A DNA stretch of 64,000 nt from Deinococcus multiflagellatus (GTDB taxonomy: Bacteria > Deinococcota > Deinococci > Deinococcales > Deinococcaceae). The number at the start of each line of letters is the position of its first letter. Within the stretch, counting starts at the first letter, position 1. The DNA lies in the NCBI RefSeq assembly GCF_020166415.1, contig NZ_JAIQXV010000003.1, positions 1-64,000 on the forward strand, read 5' to 3'. The notes beneath the pieces are model-generated. The model did no database searches. It had not been told where the DNA came from and saw only the letters and a program-made list of their open reading frames with translations. This document shows, piece after piece, positions 1 through 10,872 of this stretch. A program made the position numbers and the translations under genes.

Positions 1-1
1 T

Positions 2-261
2 TGCATGAGCTCTGGGAATAGGGAGATGGTGCAGGGTGGACCTTCTGCTTGGCAGGAGCGCACGGCGATCAGACCCGCCAATTTCTATCGCCCGGCGCTC
101 GCTTGATCTGGACTGTCCGGGCCAGCAGCCATTTCCAGGCCATGACGAAGTATTACGAGCTCATGGGGTGGGGCACGTATGACACAGCGTATGTCGATGA
201 TCACCAGCCTTACCCAGAAAGCTGGGGCGATGCCCCTCAGGGTGTTGCAGACGGGGGTTGA
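2..261 (+). pseudogene. 5'-partial, frameshifted gene of unknown function
   Basis: The left edge cuts into a plus-strand coding region. The frame beginning at base 2 is open to a stop near base 104 and ends in NFYRP, while the frame from about base 94 continues as PGARLIWTVRASSHF, then AMTKYYELMGWGTYD, to a stop at 259-261. The second part, rich in aromatic and acidic residues (HQPYPESW near its end), looks like genuine protein. Joining the frames at about 92-96 gives NFYRP-GARLIW, so one base seems to be missing. Either the gene is decayed or there is a sequencing error. I recall similar short hypothetical proteins but assign no function. Its 3' end overlaps the convergent GNAT gene by about 25 bp. 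Confidence 0.45.
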
Positions 262-1067
262 CCAGAAGCGTAAAGCGGCGTGAAGGCGATGACACTCAGC
301 CCCAGGGCCAGATCGTCGGCCCGTTCTTCGGGCGTGTCGCCCCAGGTGTCCACGGTCACGGTGGTGGCACCTGCCGCCCGCGCGGCCTGACACACCGCCA
401 GCAGCAGGGCGCGGCGCAGCGGGCCGCCGCGCCAGTCTGGGTGAACACCGGGGCTGCCCACGGCAAGCTCATGCCCGTCCAGCCACGCGCGGCAGATACC
501 CAGGGGTTGGCTGGATGAGGCCAGCGCCACGCGGCTGAGGTCCTCGTTCACGCCCCCTGCGCCCGGCTGCACGTCCGCTTCTGTGGCGAAGGTATGGCCA
601 ATGCGGTCGGCATACGTTCGCTGCGCGGCCAGCCGCTGGGAAGGGCTGGACAGGTCGGCCAGGGGCAGCAGGGTAACGCCGTCGGGGGCACAAGGCAGCC
701 CACCGGGCAACGGTCCACTGAGCTGGGCGTAGGCGCTGACCTCGCGCCAGCCCAGGGCCTGCAGGGCAGAGGCTGGCAGCAGGGCCTCGTCGGCGTAGGC
801 ATATAGCGGCCCGGTCGCCTGCGCCGCCCCGAGCAAAAGCCGTGCAGCCTCATGTTGCTCAACACCAGCCACGGCGCCGCCCAGCACCTCCTGCCCGTGG
901 GCCGGTGAGGGGCGCAGGGCAAGGGCCCCCAACAGCGCGCCGCCAGGCGACCAGACCGCCCACGCTCCACTCAGCTGCGGCCCCAGTGCGCTCAGGTCAG
1001 CCCCCAGCACCTGCCCCACCAGCGGCAACGCGGCGTCGGTGGGCAGGGCGTCCAGTCGCAGGGGCAC
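237..1067 (-). CDS. GNAT-family N-acetyltransferase
   Basis: Protein of about 276 residues. Its C-terminal half has the GNAT pattern: an acyl-CoA loop-like stretch (VHPDWRGGPLRRALL), then the strand TTVTVDTWGD and a final LGLSVIAFTPLY segment, as in acetyltransferases where an asparagine or aspartate precedes a conserved Y near the C terminus. The N-terminal half (about 1-140) looks like a second, degenerate GNAT-like fold. I chose the GTG at 1067 because a longer reading to 1256 would run through the glgB start and encodes low-complexity sequence; no good Shine-Dalgarno (SD) site marks the start, so it is uncertain. The gene is divergent from glgB. Substrate unknown. Confidence 0.6.
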   Translation of the reverse strand: MPLRLDALPTDAALPLVGQVLGADLSALGPQLSGAWAVWSPGGALLGALALRPSPAHGQEVLGGAVAGVEQHEAARLLLGAAQATGPLYAYADEALLPASALQALGWREVSAYAQLSGPLPGGLPCAPDGVTLLPLADLSSPSQRLAAQRTYADRIGHTFATEADVQPGAGGVNEDLSRVALASSSQPLGICRAWLDGHELAVGSPGVHPDWRGGPLRRALLLAVCQAARAAGATTVTVDTWGDTPEERADDLALGLSVIAFTPLYASGQPPSATP

Positions 1068-1241
1068 GCGCCAGTCTAGGCTGCAGGGAGAACCCGCGCT
1101 GCCGCAGTTGTGCCCCTCCTCGACGTCTAGACGCCTTGACCCCTCAACCTCCGGCTGCTCCTCACCGCCTCCCGCCTCCTGCTCCCCGCACCCCACCTTT
1201 ATCTTCCCGTCAGATTGTGCCGGCCCCGAACGGGGCGCCGC

Positions 1242-1247
1242 TAGACT
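1242..1247 (+). promoter_or_regulatory. -10 box for leaderless glgB
   Basis: TAGACT lies 7 nt before the ATG at 1255, with no SD sequence between. This fits a TANNNT -10 element whose transcript starts at or next to the start codon. No clear -35 element is visible at 16-18 nt. Confidence 0.55.
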
Positions 1248-1254
1248 TTGCCCC

Positions 1255-3186
1255 ATGAGTGAACCGCTTCCGCTGGATCATGGGCACCTGCAAAAACTGG
1301 TCACGGCGGACCTCGTGCGCCCCGATCACCTGCTGGGCGCGCACCCCACCACAGAAAACGGGGTAGAGGGCGTGCGGTTTGGCGTCTGGGCCCCCAATGC
1401 CCACCATGTGAGTGTGGTCGGCGACTTTAACGGCTTCAATGGCTTTGACCATCCCATGCAGCGCCTGGATTTTGGCTTCTGGGGGGCCTTTGTGCCGGCG
1501 GCGCGCCACGGGCAGCGCTACAAGTTCCGTATCACCGCCCAGGACGGCCGCACCGAGGACAAGATGGACCCCTACGGCACCTTTTTCGAGGTGCGCCCGG
1601 CCACCGCCAGCATCATCTGGAACCAGCCGTTCACCTGGACTGACGACCGCTGGATGGGGGCCCGCGAGCCGGGGCTGGAGCGCCCGGTCAGCATCTACGA
1701 GGTGCACCTGCCCTCGTGGGCGCGGCGCGACGACGGCTGGTTCATGAATTACCGCGACCTTGCCCACCGCCTGGGCGACTACGTGCAGTACATGGGCTAC
1801 ACCCATGTGGAACTGCTGGGGGTCATGGAGCACCCCTTTGACGGCTCGTGGGGCTATCAGGTCACCGGGTACTACGCGCCCACCAGCCGCATGGGCAGCC
1901 CCGAGGACTTCAAGTATTTCGTCAACCACCTGCACAGCCTGGGGATCGGTGTGATTCTGGACTGGGTGCCGGGGCATTTTCCCACCGATAACGCGGGCCT
2001 GGCGCACTTTGACGGCGGCCCGCTGTACGAATACGCCGACCCCCGCAAGGGCTTTCACCAGGACTGGAACACCTACATTTTCGACTATGGCCGCAACGAG
2101 GTCGTGATGTTCCTGATCGGTTCGGCCCTGAAGTGGCTGCAGGACTTTCACCTGGACGGCCTGCGGGTGGACGCCGTGGCCAGCATGCTGTACCTGGATT
2201 TCTCGCGCACCGAGTGGGTGCCCAACATTCACGGCGGGCGCGAGAACCTCGAAGCCATCGCCTTTCTCAAGCGTCTGAACGAGGTCGCGCACCACATGGC
2301 CCCGGGCTGCATGATCATTGCCGAGGAAAGCACCTCGTTCCCGGGCGTGACCACCCCGGCGCCGTTTGGCCTGGGCTTTGACTACAAATGGGCGATGGGC
2401 TGGATGAACGACAGCCTGCGCTACTTCGAGCAGGACCCGCTGTGGCGCAAGCACCACCATCACGCCCTGACGTTTTTCAACGTGTACCGCACCAGTGAGC
2501 ACTTTGTGCTGGCGATCAGCCACGACGAGGTGGTGCACCTGAAAAAGAGCATGGTGGCCAAGATGCCGGGCGACTGGTATGCCCAGCGCGCCGGCTACCG
2601 CGCCTTTCTGGCCCTGATGTGGACCACGCCGGGCAAGAAGCTGCTGTTCATGGGCCAGGAGTTCGCACAGCCCACCGAATGGAACCACGACGCCCCGCTG
2701 CCCTGGCACCTGGCCGATGTGCCCGACCACCGGGGCGTGATGAATCTGGTGCGGCGCCTGAACGGCCTGTACCGCACCCGCCCGGACTGGCATGTGGGTG
2801 ACACCAAAGAAGAAGGCATGCTCTGGCTGAGCGCCGACGACACCGAGAGCAGCGTGTACGCCTTTGTGCGCCGCGATCCGCAGGGGGGGGCCTGGAGCGT
2901 GGTGGTGGCCAACCTGACCCCGGTGTACCGCGAAGGCTACCCGGTGGGCGTGCCGCAGGGCGGCGCCTACCGCCTGCTGCTCTCTACCGATGACGGCGAC
3001 TACGGCGGCTTTGGCACCCAGCAGCCCGACCTGCTGGCGAAGGAGGAAGGGTGGCACGGCCAGACCCACCACCTGCGTCTGAACCTGCCCCCCAACAGTG
3101 TGCTGGTGCTGAGCCCGGCCCACGAACTGGCCGACGGAGAAGCTGCGGAGGCCGAAGCGGTAGAGGTGGCCTCGGCTCAGCCGTAA
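1255..3186 (+). CDS. glgB: 1,4-alpha-glucan branching enzyme
   Basis: Protein of 643 residues, the usual length for GlgB. It forms alpha-1,6 branches in glycogen by cutting an alpha-1,4 chain and transferring it. An N-terminal CBM48 domain (about 25-115, VRFGVWAPNAHHVSV) precedes the GH13 barrel. Catalytic residues are visible: nucleophile Asp306 in GLRVDAVASMLY, acid/base Glu357 in IIAEES, and Asp424 in ISHDEVVH. A C-terminal beta domain ends at about 625, followed by an Ala/Glu-rich tail. The ATG at 1255 is preceded by TAGACT and no SD, so the mRNA is probably leaderless. No other glycogen gene is adjacent; a GH13 glucosidase lies 20 kb downstream. Confidence 0.95.
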   Translation: MSEPLPLDHGHLQKLVTADLVRPDHLLGAHPTTENGVEGVRFGVWAPNAHHVSVVGDFNGFNGFDHPMQRLDFGFWGAFVPAARHGQRYKFRITAQDGRTEDKMDPYGTFFEVRPATASIIWNQPFTWTDDRWMGAREPGLERPVSIYEVHLPSWARRDDGWFMNYRDLAHRLGDYVQYMGYTHVELLGVMEHPFDGSWGYQVTGYYAPTSRMGSPEDFKYFVNHLHSLGIGVILDWVPGHFPTDNAGLAHFDGGPLYEYADPRKGFHQDWNTYIFDYGRNEVVMFLIGSALKWLQDFHLDGLRVDAVASMLYLDFSRTEWVPNIHGGRENLEAIAFLKRLNEVAHHMAPGCMIIAEESTSFPGVTTPAPFGLGFDYKWAMGWMNDSLRYFEQDPLWRKHHHHALTFFNVYRTSEHFVLAISHDEVVHLKKSMVAKMPGDWYAQRAGYRAFLALMWTTPGKKLLFMGQEFAQPTEWNHDAPLPWHLADVPDHRGVMNLVRRLNGLYRTRPDWHVGDTKEEGMLWLSADDTESSVYAFVRRDPQGGAWSVVVANLTPVYREGYPVGVPQGGAYRLLLSTDDGDYGGFGTQQPDLLAKEEGWHGQTHHLRLNLPPNSVLVLSPAHELADGEAAEAEAVEVASAQP

Positions 3187-3273
3187 CGCGGGGCCTGGGG
3201 CCGCCGCGCCTTAAGGCCCCGTACCCGTGTGCGCCGTGACAGCCCCGAGAGGCCGGGCTTGCCACACTGCTCC

Positions 3274-4908
3274 ATGACCGAGTCGGGGCTGGGGGCCCAG
3301 GAACTGGCCCGCCTGCTGGTGGCCGCCGAGGAGCGCAAGCTGGGCGACCCGGTGCAGGGCGCCGCACTGGCCCGCGAGGCCCTGGCGCTGGCCGAAGCCC
3401 TGGGGGACACCCGCGCCCAGGCGCTGGCCCTGACCATGCTGGGCGCCAGCGCCATCTACCGTGCGGATTACCCGGGGGCCCTGAGCGCCCTGGAACGTGC
3501 CCAGACCCTGGCCGACCCCCACTTCCCCGATCTGCTGGGCAACAATGCCAACGCCCTCAGCGTGGCTTATTTTCGCCTGGGCCATTATCCCGAAGGCATG
3601 GAACACGCCCTGCGCGGCCTGCAACTGGCGCAGCTGCACGGGGACGGGGTGCTGGAAGCCAAGGTGCTGTCCAACATGGCGCTGATGGCCTGGGAACTGC
3701 AGGACCACGAGGACGCCTTGGCGCTGCACCAGCGGGTGGCGGGGGTGCTGGCGGCCCTGCAGGCGGCAGGGGAGGGCGGGGGCATGCCCGCGCTGCAGGG
3801 TGCCATCAACGACCTGAATATCGCCATTGACCATTACCACCTGGGCCACCCCGAACAGGCGCTGGCCCTGGGACAGGCGGCGCTGCCCACCCTGCGCGCC
3901 CTGGGGTTGCGCCAGCCCGAGGCCGTGGCCCTGACCTACCTCACCCTGACCCTGCTGGACCTGGGCCGCCACGAGGACGCCCGGCCCCTGTGCGAGGCGG
4001 CGCTGGAACTGCACCGCGCCGGCCAGGAAAAGGATTTCGAGGCCTACACCCTGCTGGCCCGCGCCCGGCTGCACGGCCACGCGGGCGACCCGGGGGCCGC
4101 GCAGACCGACCTGCGCGCAGCCCTGGCGCTGGCCCAGAGCGCCGGGCTGCGCGGACGCGAGGCCGAGGTGCATGCCGCGCTGGCCGAACAGTACGAAGCG
4201 GCGCGCGACTTTGAAGCCGCGCTGCACCATCACAAGCGGTATGTGACGCTGGAACGCGCCCTGCACGCCCAGACCCTGGACCGCAAGGCCAAGGTGCTGG
4301 CGGTGCAGGCCAAGGTGTCGCTGCTGCAGCGCGAGGCGGAACTGGAGCGGCGGCGCAGCGCCGAGCTGGAACAGCTGAACGCCGAGTTGCGGCAGGCCGA
4401 GCACCGCGCGCGCACCCTGGCCACCCACGACCCGCTGACCGGCCTGCCCAACCGCGCGCTGTTTCTGGAGGGGCTGGATCAGGCGCTGGGCCGCGCGGGC
4501 CCCGAGCCGCTGGCGCTGCTGTTTCTGGACCTGGACGGCTTCAAGGCGGTCAATGACACCCTCGGGCACGCCGCCGGTGACGAGTTGCTGCGCGAGGTGG
4601 CGAGGCGGCTGCGCGCGGGCGTGCGCGAATCGGACCTGCTGGCGCGGCTGTCGGGCGACGAATTTGTGGTGATGCTGCGCGGCCTGGACGAAGGCGGGGC
4701 CACGCAGGTGGGCGCGCGCCTCCTGGGGGCCCTGCAGGGGACGGTGTGGCTGGGCGCAGAGGCCGTGCAGGTGGGAGCCAGCTGCGGCTGCGCGCTGTAC
4801 CCGGGGCAGGCCCGTGACCGCGAGGCCCTGCTGCACGCCGCCGACCAGGCCATGTACGAGGCCAAACGCGCGGGCAAGAACCAGTTGCGGGTGTACCGGG
4901 GCCCGTAG
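3274..4908 (+). CDS. TPR-repeat diguanylate cyclase (GGDEF)
   Basis: Protein of about 544 residues. Residues 1-330 are tetratricopeptide-like helical repeats rich in Ala, Leu and Glu, followed by a coiled coil (about 340-385, LQREAELERRRSAELEQL) and a C-terminal GGDEF domain (about 390-540). The domain has THDPLTGLPNR, FLDLDGFKAVND and the active-site motif written SGDEF (460-464). The inhibitory I-site RESD (451-454) sits five residues upstream as in feedback-inhibited cyclases. It probably makes cyclic di-GMP from GTP under control of the TPR sensor. The first Gly of GGDEF is replaced by Ser; such variants can be active. No transmembrane segment, so cytoplasmic. The ATG at 3274 begins the TPR homology; an in-frame start at 3229 is less likely. 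Confidence 0.85.
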   Translation: MTESGLGAQELARLLVAAEERKLGDPVQGAALAREALALAEALGDTRAQALALTMLGASAIYRADYPGALSALERAQTLADPHFPDLLGNNANALSVAYFRLGHYPEGMEHALRGLQLAQLHGDGVLEAKVLSNMALMAWELQDHEDALALHQRVAGVLAALQAAGEGGGMPALQGAINDLNIAIDHYHLGHPEQALALGQAALPTLRALGLRQPEAVALTYLTLTLLDLGRHEDARPLCEAALELHRAGQEKDFEAYTLLARARLHGHAGDPGAAQTDLRAALALAQSAGLRGREAEVHAALAEQYEAARDFEAALHHHKRYVTLERALHAQTLDRKAKVLAVQAKVSLLQREAELERRRSAELEQLNAELRQAEHRARTLATHDPLTGLPNRALFLEGLDQALGRAGPEPLALLFLDLDGFKAVNDTLGHAAGDELLREVARRLRAGVRESDLLARLSGDEFVVMLRGLDEGGATQVGARLLGALQGTVWLGAEAVQVGASCGCALYPGQARDREALLHAADQAMYEAKRAGKNQLRVYRGP

Positions 4909-4988
4909 GGTGGACCGGCCAAATCAGAACAAGCAGTGTGGTCCCTGTGGCTCCCGTTATTCCAGCACCTCGTGTTTTACATTGCCCC

Positions 4989-5444
4989 TCAGAGGTGATG
5001 AGCGCGACAAAATTCAAGCAAGCCTTGCTGCACGGACCAGACCGTGCGCGCGGCTTGTCGCAAGGTTGCTTCGTCATGTGGCACTTCAAGCTGTGCCCGG
5101 ACGCCCGCGAGCGGGGCTGTAATGGACAAGGCCTGCGTTCCAAGTTCGCGCGTGCTGTGTGTTCGGATCTTTTGTACTTTCCTCGAGAGGTCCTCAATAG
5201 ACCGGAGGACGTCGGAGGCGGTGCTGCGCTGCACGCTCCACTCCTTGTAATTCAGCAGAGGGCGCCCCGCCTCCCGCATGCAGCGCAGGATGTTGTCCAT
5301 GAGGCCGGGTTCGCCATCAAGAATCGCCATGCCCTGGCCAGTCTGAAGGTTGAATGGAAAGAACTCTCTTCGATCGAGATGCGCAATCACCCACTCTGGC
5401 GCAGAGCCATCCCAGAGATAGCGGTAGTTCACGAGCTCAGACAT
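4989..5444 (-). CDS. Hypothetical protein, 151 aa
   Basis: I do not recognise the family. The protein starts MSELVNYRYLWDG, has a mid segment with aromatic and Leu residues (PFNLQTGQGMAILDG) and a long helical C terminus (about 85-150). No signal peptide or membrane segment. The start is well placed: TAAGCT lies 6 nt before the ATG at 5444, fitting a leaderless mRNA. Base composition is visibly lower in GC than the flanking genes, which may mean recent acquisition. It stands alone between the GGDEF gene and a small membrane protein gene. The N-terminal half, with conserved-looking acidic and aromatic residues, resembles small contact-inhibition or immunity-type proteins only loosely, so no function is assigned. 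Confidence 0.7.
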   Translation of the reverse strand: MSELVNYRYLWDGSAPEWVIAHLDRREFFPFNLQTGQGMAILDGEPGLMDNILRCMREAGRPLLNYKEWSVQRSTASDVLRSIEDLSRKVQKIRTHSTRELGTQALSITAPLAGVRAQLEVPHDEATLRQAARTVWSVQQGLLEFCRAHHL

Positions 5445-5537
5445 ACCCGTAGCTTAGCCAGACGCTGGTCTGCCTGGAGTTGATGACTTGGTCGACACGT
5501 CCTGGTTCCGGGCCACGCACCTGCTCTAATGACCCCC

Positions 5538-5819
5538 ATGAGCGCCCCTGACCCCACCCCGCGCCCGGGGCCCGACGCCCTGACCATGCTGAGTTTCGCC
5601 CTCCTGGGGGTACTGGCGCTGCTGCTGCTGTGGCCGCTGCTCACGGGCGGCGCCGCGCCCAGTCCGGCGCTGGTGGGGGGCCTGCTGCTGCTGCGGCTGG
5701 GGCTGCAGGTGCTGCGTGCCCGGCGCGACGAGCGCCTGCGCCGCCCGGCCAGCTGGGCGCTGGACCTGCTGCTGATCGCCCTGATTTTCGGGCAGCTCAG
5801 CCGCCAGCCGGGCGGGTAA
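5538..5819 (+). CDS. Small two-helix membrane protein, 93 aa
   Basis: After a Pro-rich N terminus there is a strong hydrophobic helix (about 16-38, LSFALLGVLALLLLWPLL) and a second one split in two parts (about 42-54 and 72-86), separated by a basic stretch RARRDERLRRP. This predicts an inner-membrane protein with the basic loop in the cytoplasm. The ATG at 5538 has TCTAAT 7 nt upstream, close to a consensus -10, so I prefer it to the ATG at 5529. Function unknown. It ends 140 bp before the ApbE-type gene and may be co-transcribed with it. Confidence 0.55.
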   Translation: MSAPDPTPRPGPDALTMLSFALLGVLALLLLWPLLTGGAAPSPALVGGLLLLRLGLQVLRARRDERLRRPASWALDLLLIALIFGQLSRQPGG

Positions 5820-5959
5820 GTGCAGGCGCGAATGCGCTAGCCAAGCGTGTCTGCCGCGTTTGGGGGCGCGTGGAGACAGCGCCCGCGCGCCCAGCCTCCC
5901 CTCGCGTTCTGGACAGGGCCAGCACCACCCCTCGCGCAAAGCAGGCTCCGGGGGGCACA

Positions 5960-6961
5960 ATGAGGGGCGTGACCTTCATCGGGCTGCTGGGGGCGGCGCG
6001 GCGACTGGGCACGCGGCCGCCTTACCGGCTGCGGGGCCAGTACACGCGTCTGCTGGACACGGCCCTGGAGGTGCAGATCGTGGCGGCCAGCCGCGCCCAG
6101 GCCGAGCAGGCCGAACACGACGCCCTGAGTGAACTGGAGCGCCTGGGGCGCGTGCTGGGCGACACCGATCCGCAGAGCGAGTGGCGACGCTGGCAGGCGC
6201 ACCCTGAAGGAACACCGCTGCCCCTCAGCCTGGACCTGACGGCGGTGCTGCGCCTCGCGGACCACTGGCGCGTGCGCAGTGGGGGCGCCCTGCACCCGGG
6301 CGCTGGGGTGCTGAGTGACCTGTGGCGCCACGCGGCGCATGCCGGCCGGGAACCCCCACCGCAGGAGGTGCAGCGGCTGGTCAGCTCTTTGCAGGGGCCC
6401 CCGTGGACCCTGCACGCCGATGGCCGCGCCACCCTGCACGCGCGGGCGCCGCTGGCGCTGGGCGCGCTGGCCCGGGGATACATGGTGGACCGCGCGGCGG
6501 CCGTGGCCTCGCGGGCGGCGGGGGTGCGCCGGGTGACCATCCGCGCGGGCGAGGCCCTGCGGGTGCTGGGCCCTGGGCCCGTCACCGTGGCGGTGGCCGA
6601 TCCCTTTACCGCCATGGACAACGCCCCGTGTCTGGCGCGCGTGCGCGTGCAGGGCGGGGCGCTGGCCATGCGCGGCGCGGCGCGCCCGGGGCAGCCGGTG
6701 GGCGAGCCCCCGTTCCGGCCGCTGGTGGACCCCCGCACCGGGTGTCCCGCGCCCCAGGTGCCCGGCCTGACCGTCACGGCCCCCGACGGCGCCACTGCCG
6801 AGGCCCTGGCCACGGTGCTGGGCGTGGTGGGCGTGCGCAGCGGGCTGGCCCTGGTGGATCAGACGCCCGGCTGCGCGGCGCTGGTGGTGACCCCGGACGG
6901 CCAGCGCCACCGCAGCCGCGCGTGGCCCCGCCAGAGCCCCCGGGATGATCAGGGCTGGTAG
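5960..6961 (+). CDS. apbE: FAD:protein FMN transferase (ApbE family)
   Basis: Protein of 333 residues. ApbE enzymes attach FMN from FAD to a threonine of target flavoproteins. Family landmarks are visible: the N-terminal strand MDTALEV-like TRLLDTALEVQIV, the LALGALARGYMVDRAA segment matching the GGIAKGY region, and the VDPRTG motif with Asp at about 257. The Mg-binding segment reads TAEALAT where the family usually has ADALAT, so one acidic ligand is Glu instead of Asp. There is no clear lipoprotein signal, unlike many exported ApbE proteins; the N terminus MRGVTFIGLLGAARR is basic. The substrate flavoprotein is not encoded nearby. Confidence 0.8.
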   Translation: MRGVTFIGLLGAARRLGTRPPYRLRGQYTRLLDTALEVQIVAASRAQAEQAEHDALSELERLGRVLGDTDPQSEWRRWQAHPEGTPLPLSLDLTAVLRLADHWRVRSGGALHPGAGVLSDLWRHAAHAGREPPPQEVQRLVSSLQGPPWTLHADGRATLHARAPLALGALARGYMVDRAAAVASRAAGVRRVTIRAGEALRVLGPGPVTVAVADPFTAMDNAPCLARVRVQGGALAMRGAARPGQPVGEPPFRPLVDPRTGCPAPQVPGLTVTAPDGATAEALATVLGVVGVRSGLALVDQTPGCAALVVTPDGQRHRSRAWPRQSPRDDQGW

Positions 6962-7195
6962 GGGGACGGGCCCCCAGCTTGGTTTGAAAGTGGAAGCGCC
7001 GGACGACTTGCCCTGCACTCTGAATTGCAGCGTTGGGAGTCCCCTTCTCGCTTGAGAGGAGGCTGGACGTGTGGGGAAACCGCGCCCGGCGAGTGAGCCC
7101 TCGGGCGACGGGCCAGCCCTGAAGACGGCATTGGCGCTCGGGGGGCCTTCTGCGGCGCGGCGCCCGTCCACATCGCCGGGGCTATCCTGCGCCGC

Positions 7196-8008
7196 ATGAG
7201 TGCGCCCCACCCCCTGACCCCGGAACAGGTCACCGCCTTTTACGATGCTCACCGCACGGTGCGGCAGTACGAAACGCACCCGGACGGCTCGCCGCTGCCG
7301 CTGCCCGCCGCACACCTGGAAGCCATCCTGCACGCCGCGCAGCGCGCCCCCACCGACGCCACCGCGCAGCTGTATTCCCTGATTCGCCTAACCCGCCCAG
7401 AGGTGCGCGCCCGCATGGCCGAGCTGACCACGAACGCGCATATCGCTGCGGCGTCGGAAGCCTTTGTGGTCTGCGCCGACGTGCGGCGCACCGGGCGGGT
7501 GCTGGAAACGGGGGGGCGCACCCCCGGGCACTGGCCGGCCATTGCCGTGCACTTCGGCATTGGCGACGCGGTGATGGCCGGCACCAACCTGCTGACCGCC
7601 GCCGAACTGCTGGGCTACCAGGGCTGCTGGATTGGCGGGGTGCTGAACGGCCTGGACGGCATTCTGGACCTGCTCAAGCTGCCCCCCGGCGTGCTGCCGT
7701 TTGCGGGCCTCACGGTGGGCCGCCCGGCCGAAACGCCGCCCCAGCGCCCCCGCGTGCCGCGCCCGCTGGTCATTCACACCGATGAATACCGCGACGGCAC
7801 CGAAGCCGAGCTGCAGGAGGCCGTGGCGATCATGAACCCCATTGCCGCGCGGGGAGGCAAGCCCGGCGACTGGGTGCGGCTGCTGAACGCCTACTTTGGC
7901 GCAGGGGGCAGCATGGAGGCGCGCGAGGTGCATCTGGTGGCCGCCCTGAAGAGGCAGGGACTGTGGGCCGGTAGGGGCGAGGCTCATCCGCCGTCAGGTG
8001 ACGCCTGA
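7196..8008 (+). CDS. NADPH-dependent FMN nitroreductase (NfsA-like)
   Basis: Protein of 270 residues with the nitroreductase fold of the larger NfsA/FRP type. The FMN-binding N terminus reads FYDAHRTVRQY and AAQRAPTDATAQ, and the central part has VMAGTNLLTAAELLGYQGCWIGG, typical of the flavin pocket, followed by PFAGLTVGRPAE. It likely reduces nitroaromatics or quinones with NADPH. The ATG at 7196 has TATCCT 7 nt upstream and no SD, so the transcript is probably leaderless. The next gene starts 12 nt after its stop and is probably in the same transcript. The physiological substrate cannot be told from sequence. Confidence 0.85.
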   Translation: MSAPHPLTPEQVTAFYDAHRTVRQYETHPDGSPLPLPAAHLEAILHAAQRAPTDATAQLYSLIRLTRPEVRARMAELTTNAHIAAASEAFVVCADVRRTGRVLETGGRTPGHWPAIAVHFGIGDAVMAGTNLLTAAELLGYQGCWIGGVLNGLDGILDLLKLPPGVLPFAGLTVGRPAETPPQRPRVPRPLVIHTDEYRDGTEAELQEAVAIMNPIAARGGKPGDWVRLLNAYFGAGGSMEAREVHLVAALKRQGLWAGRGEAHPPSGDA

Positions 8009-8020
8009 TACGGGTGGTGC

Positions 8021-8527
8021 ATGAAACGCCGATGGCTGGGGCTGGGAATCTTGTGGGTGGCTGGGCAGGCGGCGGGGACGTCCTGCGTCTTCCAGGCCTT
8101 TGATCAGGCGGTCAAAGCGGCCGAGGTGGTCGCGCTGGTGGAAGTGGAGCGGCATCTGCCCCGGACCGGCACCGGGTTTCCCTCGGTGTTGGATATGCAG
8201 GTGCGGGTGCTGGGCACGTATGTGGGCCAGCCGGGGGCCACGCGGCTGACCGTGAGGGGTGATGACGGCATGTCGCCTTTCCCGTATGTCACCCAGTACC
8301 CCGTGGGTACACGCTGGGTACTGGCGTTGACCCGCAAGGACTGGCGAACTGGAGCACCTATGCCTGCCGGTCGTTACTCACCTGTGGCCTGCACCGGCCT
8401 GGGCTTGCTGGTCAGTGGCCCGGTGGCCTACGGCGTCCTGACCCGGTACGGTCAGACGGGGCCCGCTGATGTGCTGCCCCTCAAGCAGCTTCCGGCCTGG
8501 ATAAAGGCCTTGAGAAACGCACGCTGA
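8021..8527 (+). CDS. Exported protein of unknown function
   Basis: Protein of 168 residues with a Sec signal peptide (about 1-19: MKRR, hydrophobic LGLGILWVAG, cleavage near QAAG). The mature part begins with a Cys (TSCVFQAF) and continues as a beta-rich domain with VVALVEVERHL and VRVLGTYVGQ, and has a second Cys late (VACTGLGLL). The Cys-start, beta-barrel pattern loosely resembles TIMP/netrin-like OB-fold exported proteins in which the two cysteines form a disulfide; this is only a suggestion. A weak SD (GGTGG) precedes the ATG, and it directly follows the nitroreductase gene. Confidence 0.7.
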   Translation: MKRRWLGLGILWVAGQAAGTSCVFQAFDQAVKAAEVVALVEVERHLPRTGTGFPSVLDMQVRVLGTYVGQPGATRLTVRGDDGMSPFPYVTQYPVGTRWVLALTRKDWRTGAPMPAGRYSPVACTGLGLLVSGPVAYGVLTRYGQTGPADVLPLKQLPAWIKALRNAR

Positions 8528-8535
8528 AGCGCCCC

Positions 8536-8541
8536 TAGAAT
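8536..8541 (+). promoter_or_regulatory. -10 box for leaderless PLP-enzyme gene
   Basis: TAGAAT sits 6 nt before the GTG start at 8548 and there is no SD in between. A possible -35, TTGAGA at 8510-8515, is 20 nt away, which is longer than usual. Confidence 0.5.
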
Positions 8542-8547
8542 GCTCGC

Positions 8548-9729
<1,182 letters not shown>

Positions 9730-9753
9730 TGGTTGAAGGGTAAGAGTTGATGG

Positions 9754-9801
9754 AAAAGGAGGGAGGCCCGGAACACTTGCGTCCGGGCCTCCCTCCTTTT
9801 T
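9754..9801. terminator. Strong bidirectional terminator
   Basis: A long perfect stem (9754-9772 pairing with 9782-9801) closes a 9-nt loop; it starts with AAAA and ends with TTTTT, so it works in both directions. It separates the PLP-enzyme gene and the convergent homoisocitrate dehydrogenase gene. Confidence 0.9.
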
Positions 9802-9809
9802 GATCGGCC

Positions 9810-10811
<1,002 letters not shown>

Positions 10812-10872
10812 AACCTGAGCAGTGTAAGCCAGGGGTGGGAAACGCTTCATCCGTCCCCCACGCAGTGGCGCG

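Noticed and set aside
1210..3123. 637-codon open frame on the minus strand across glgB
   Set aside because: It lies antisense to a GlgB with full catalytic motifs and is rich in His, Gln and Val as expected for shadow frames in GC-rich DNA.
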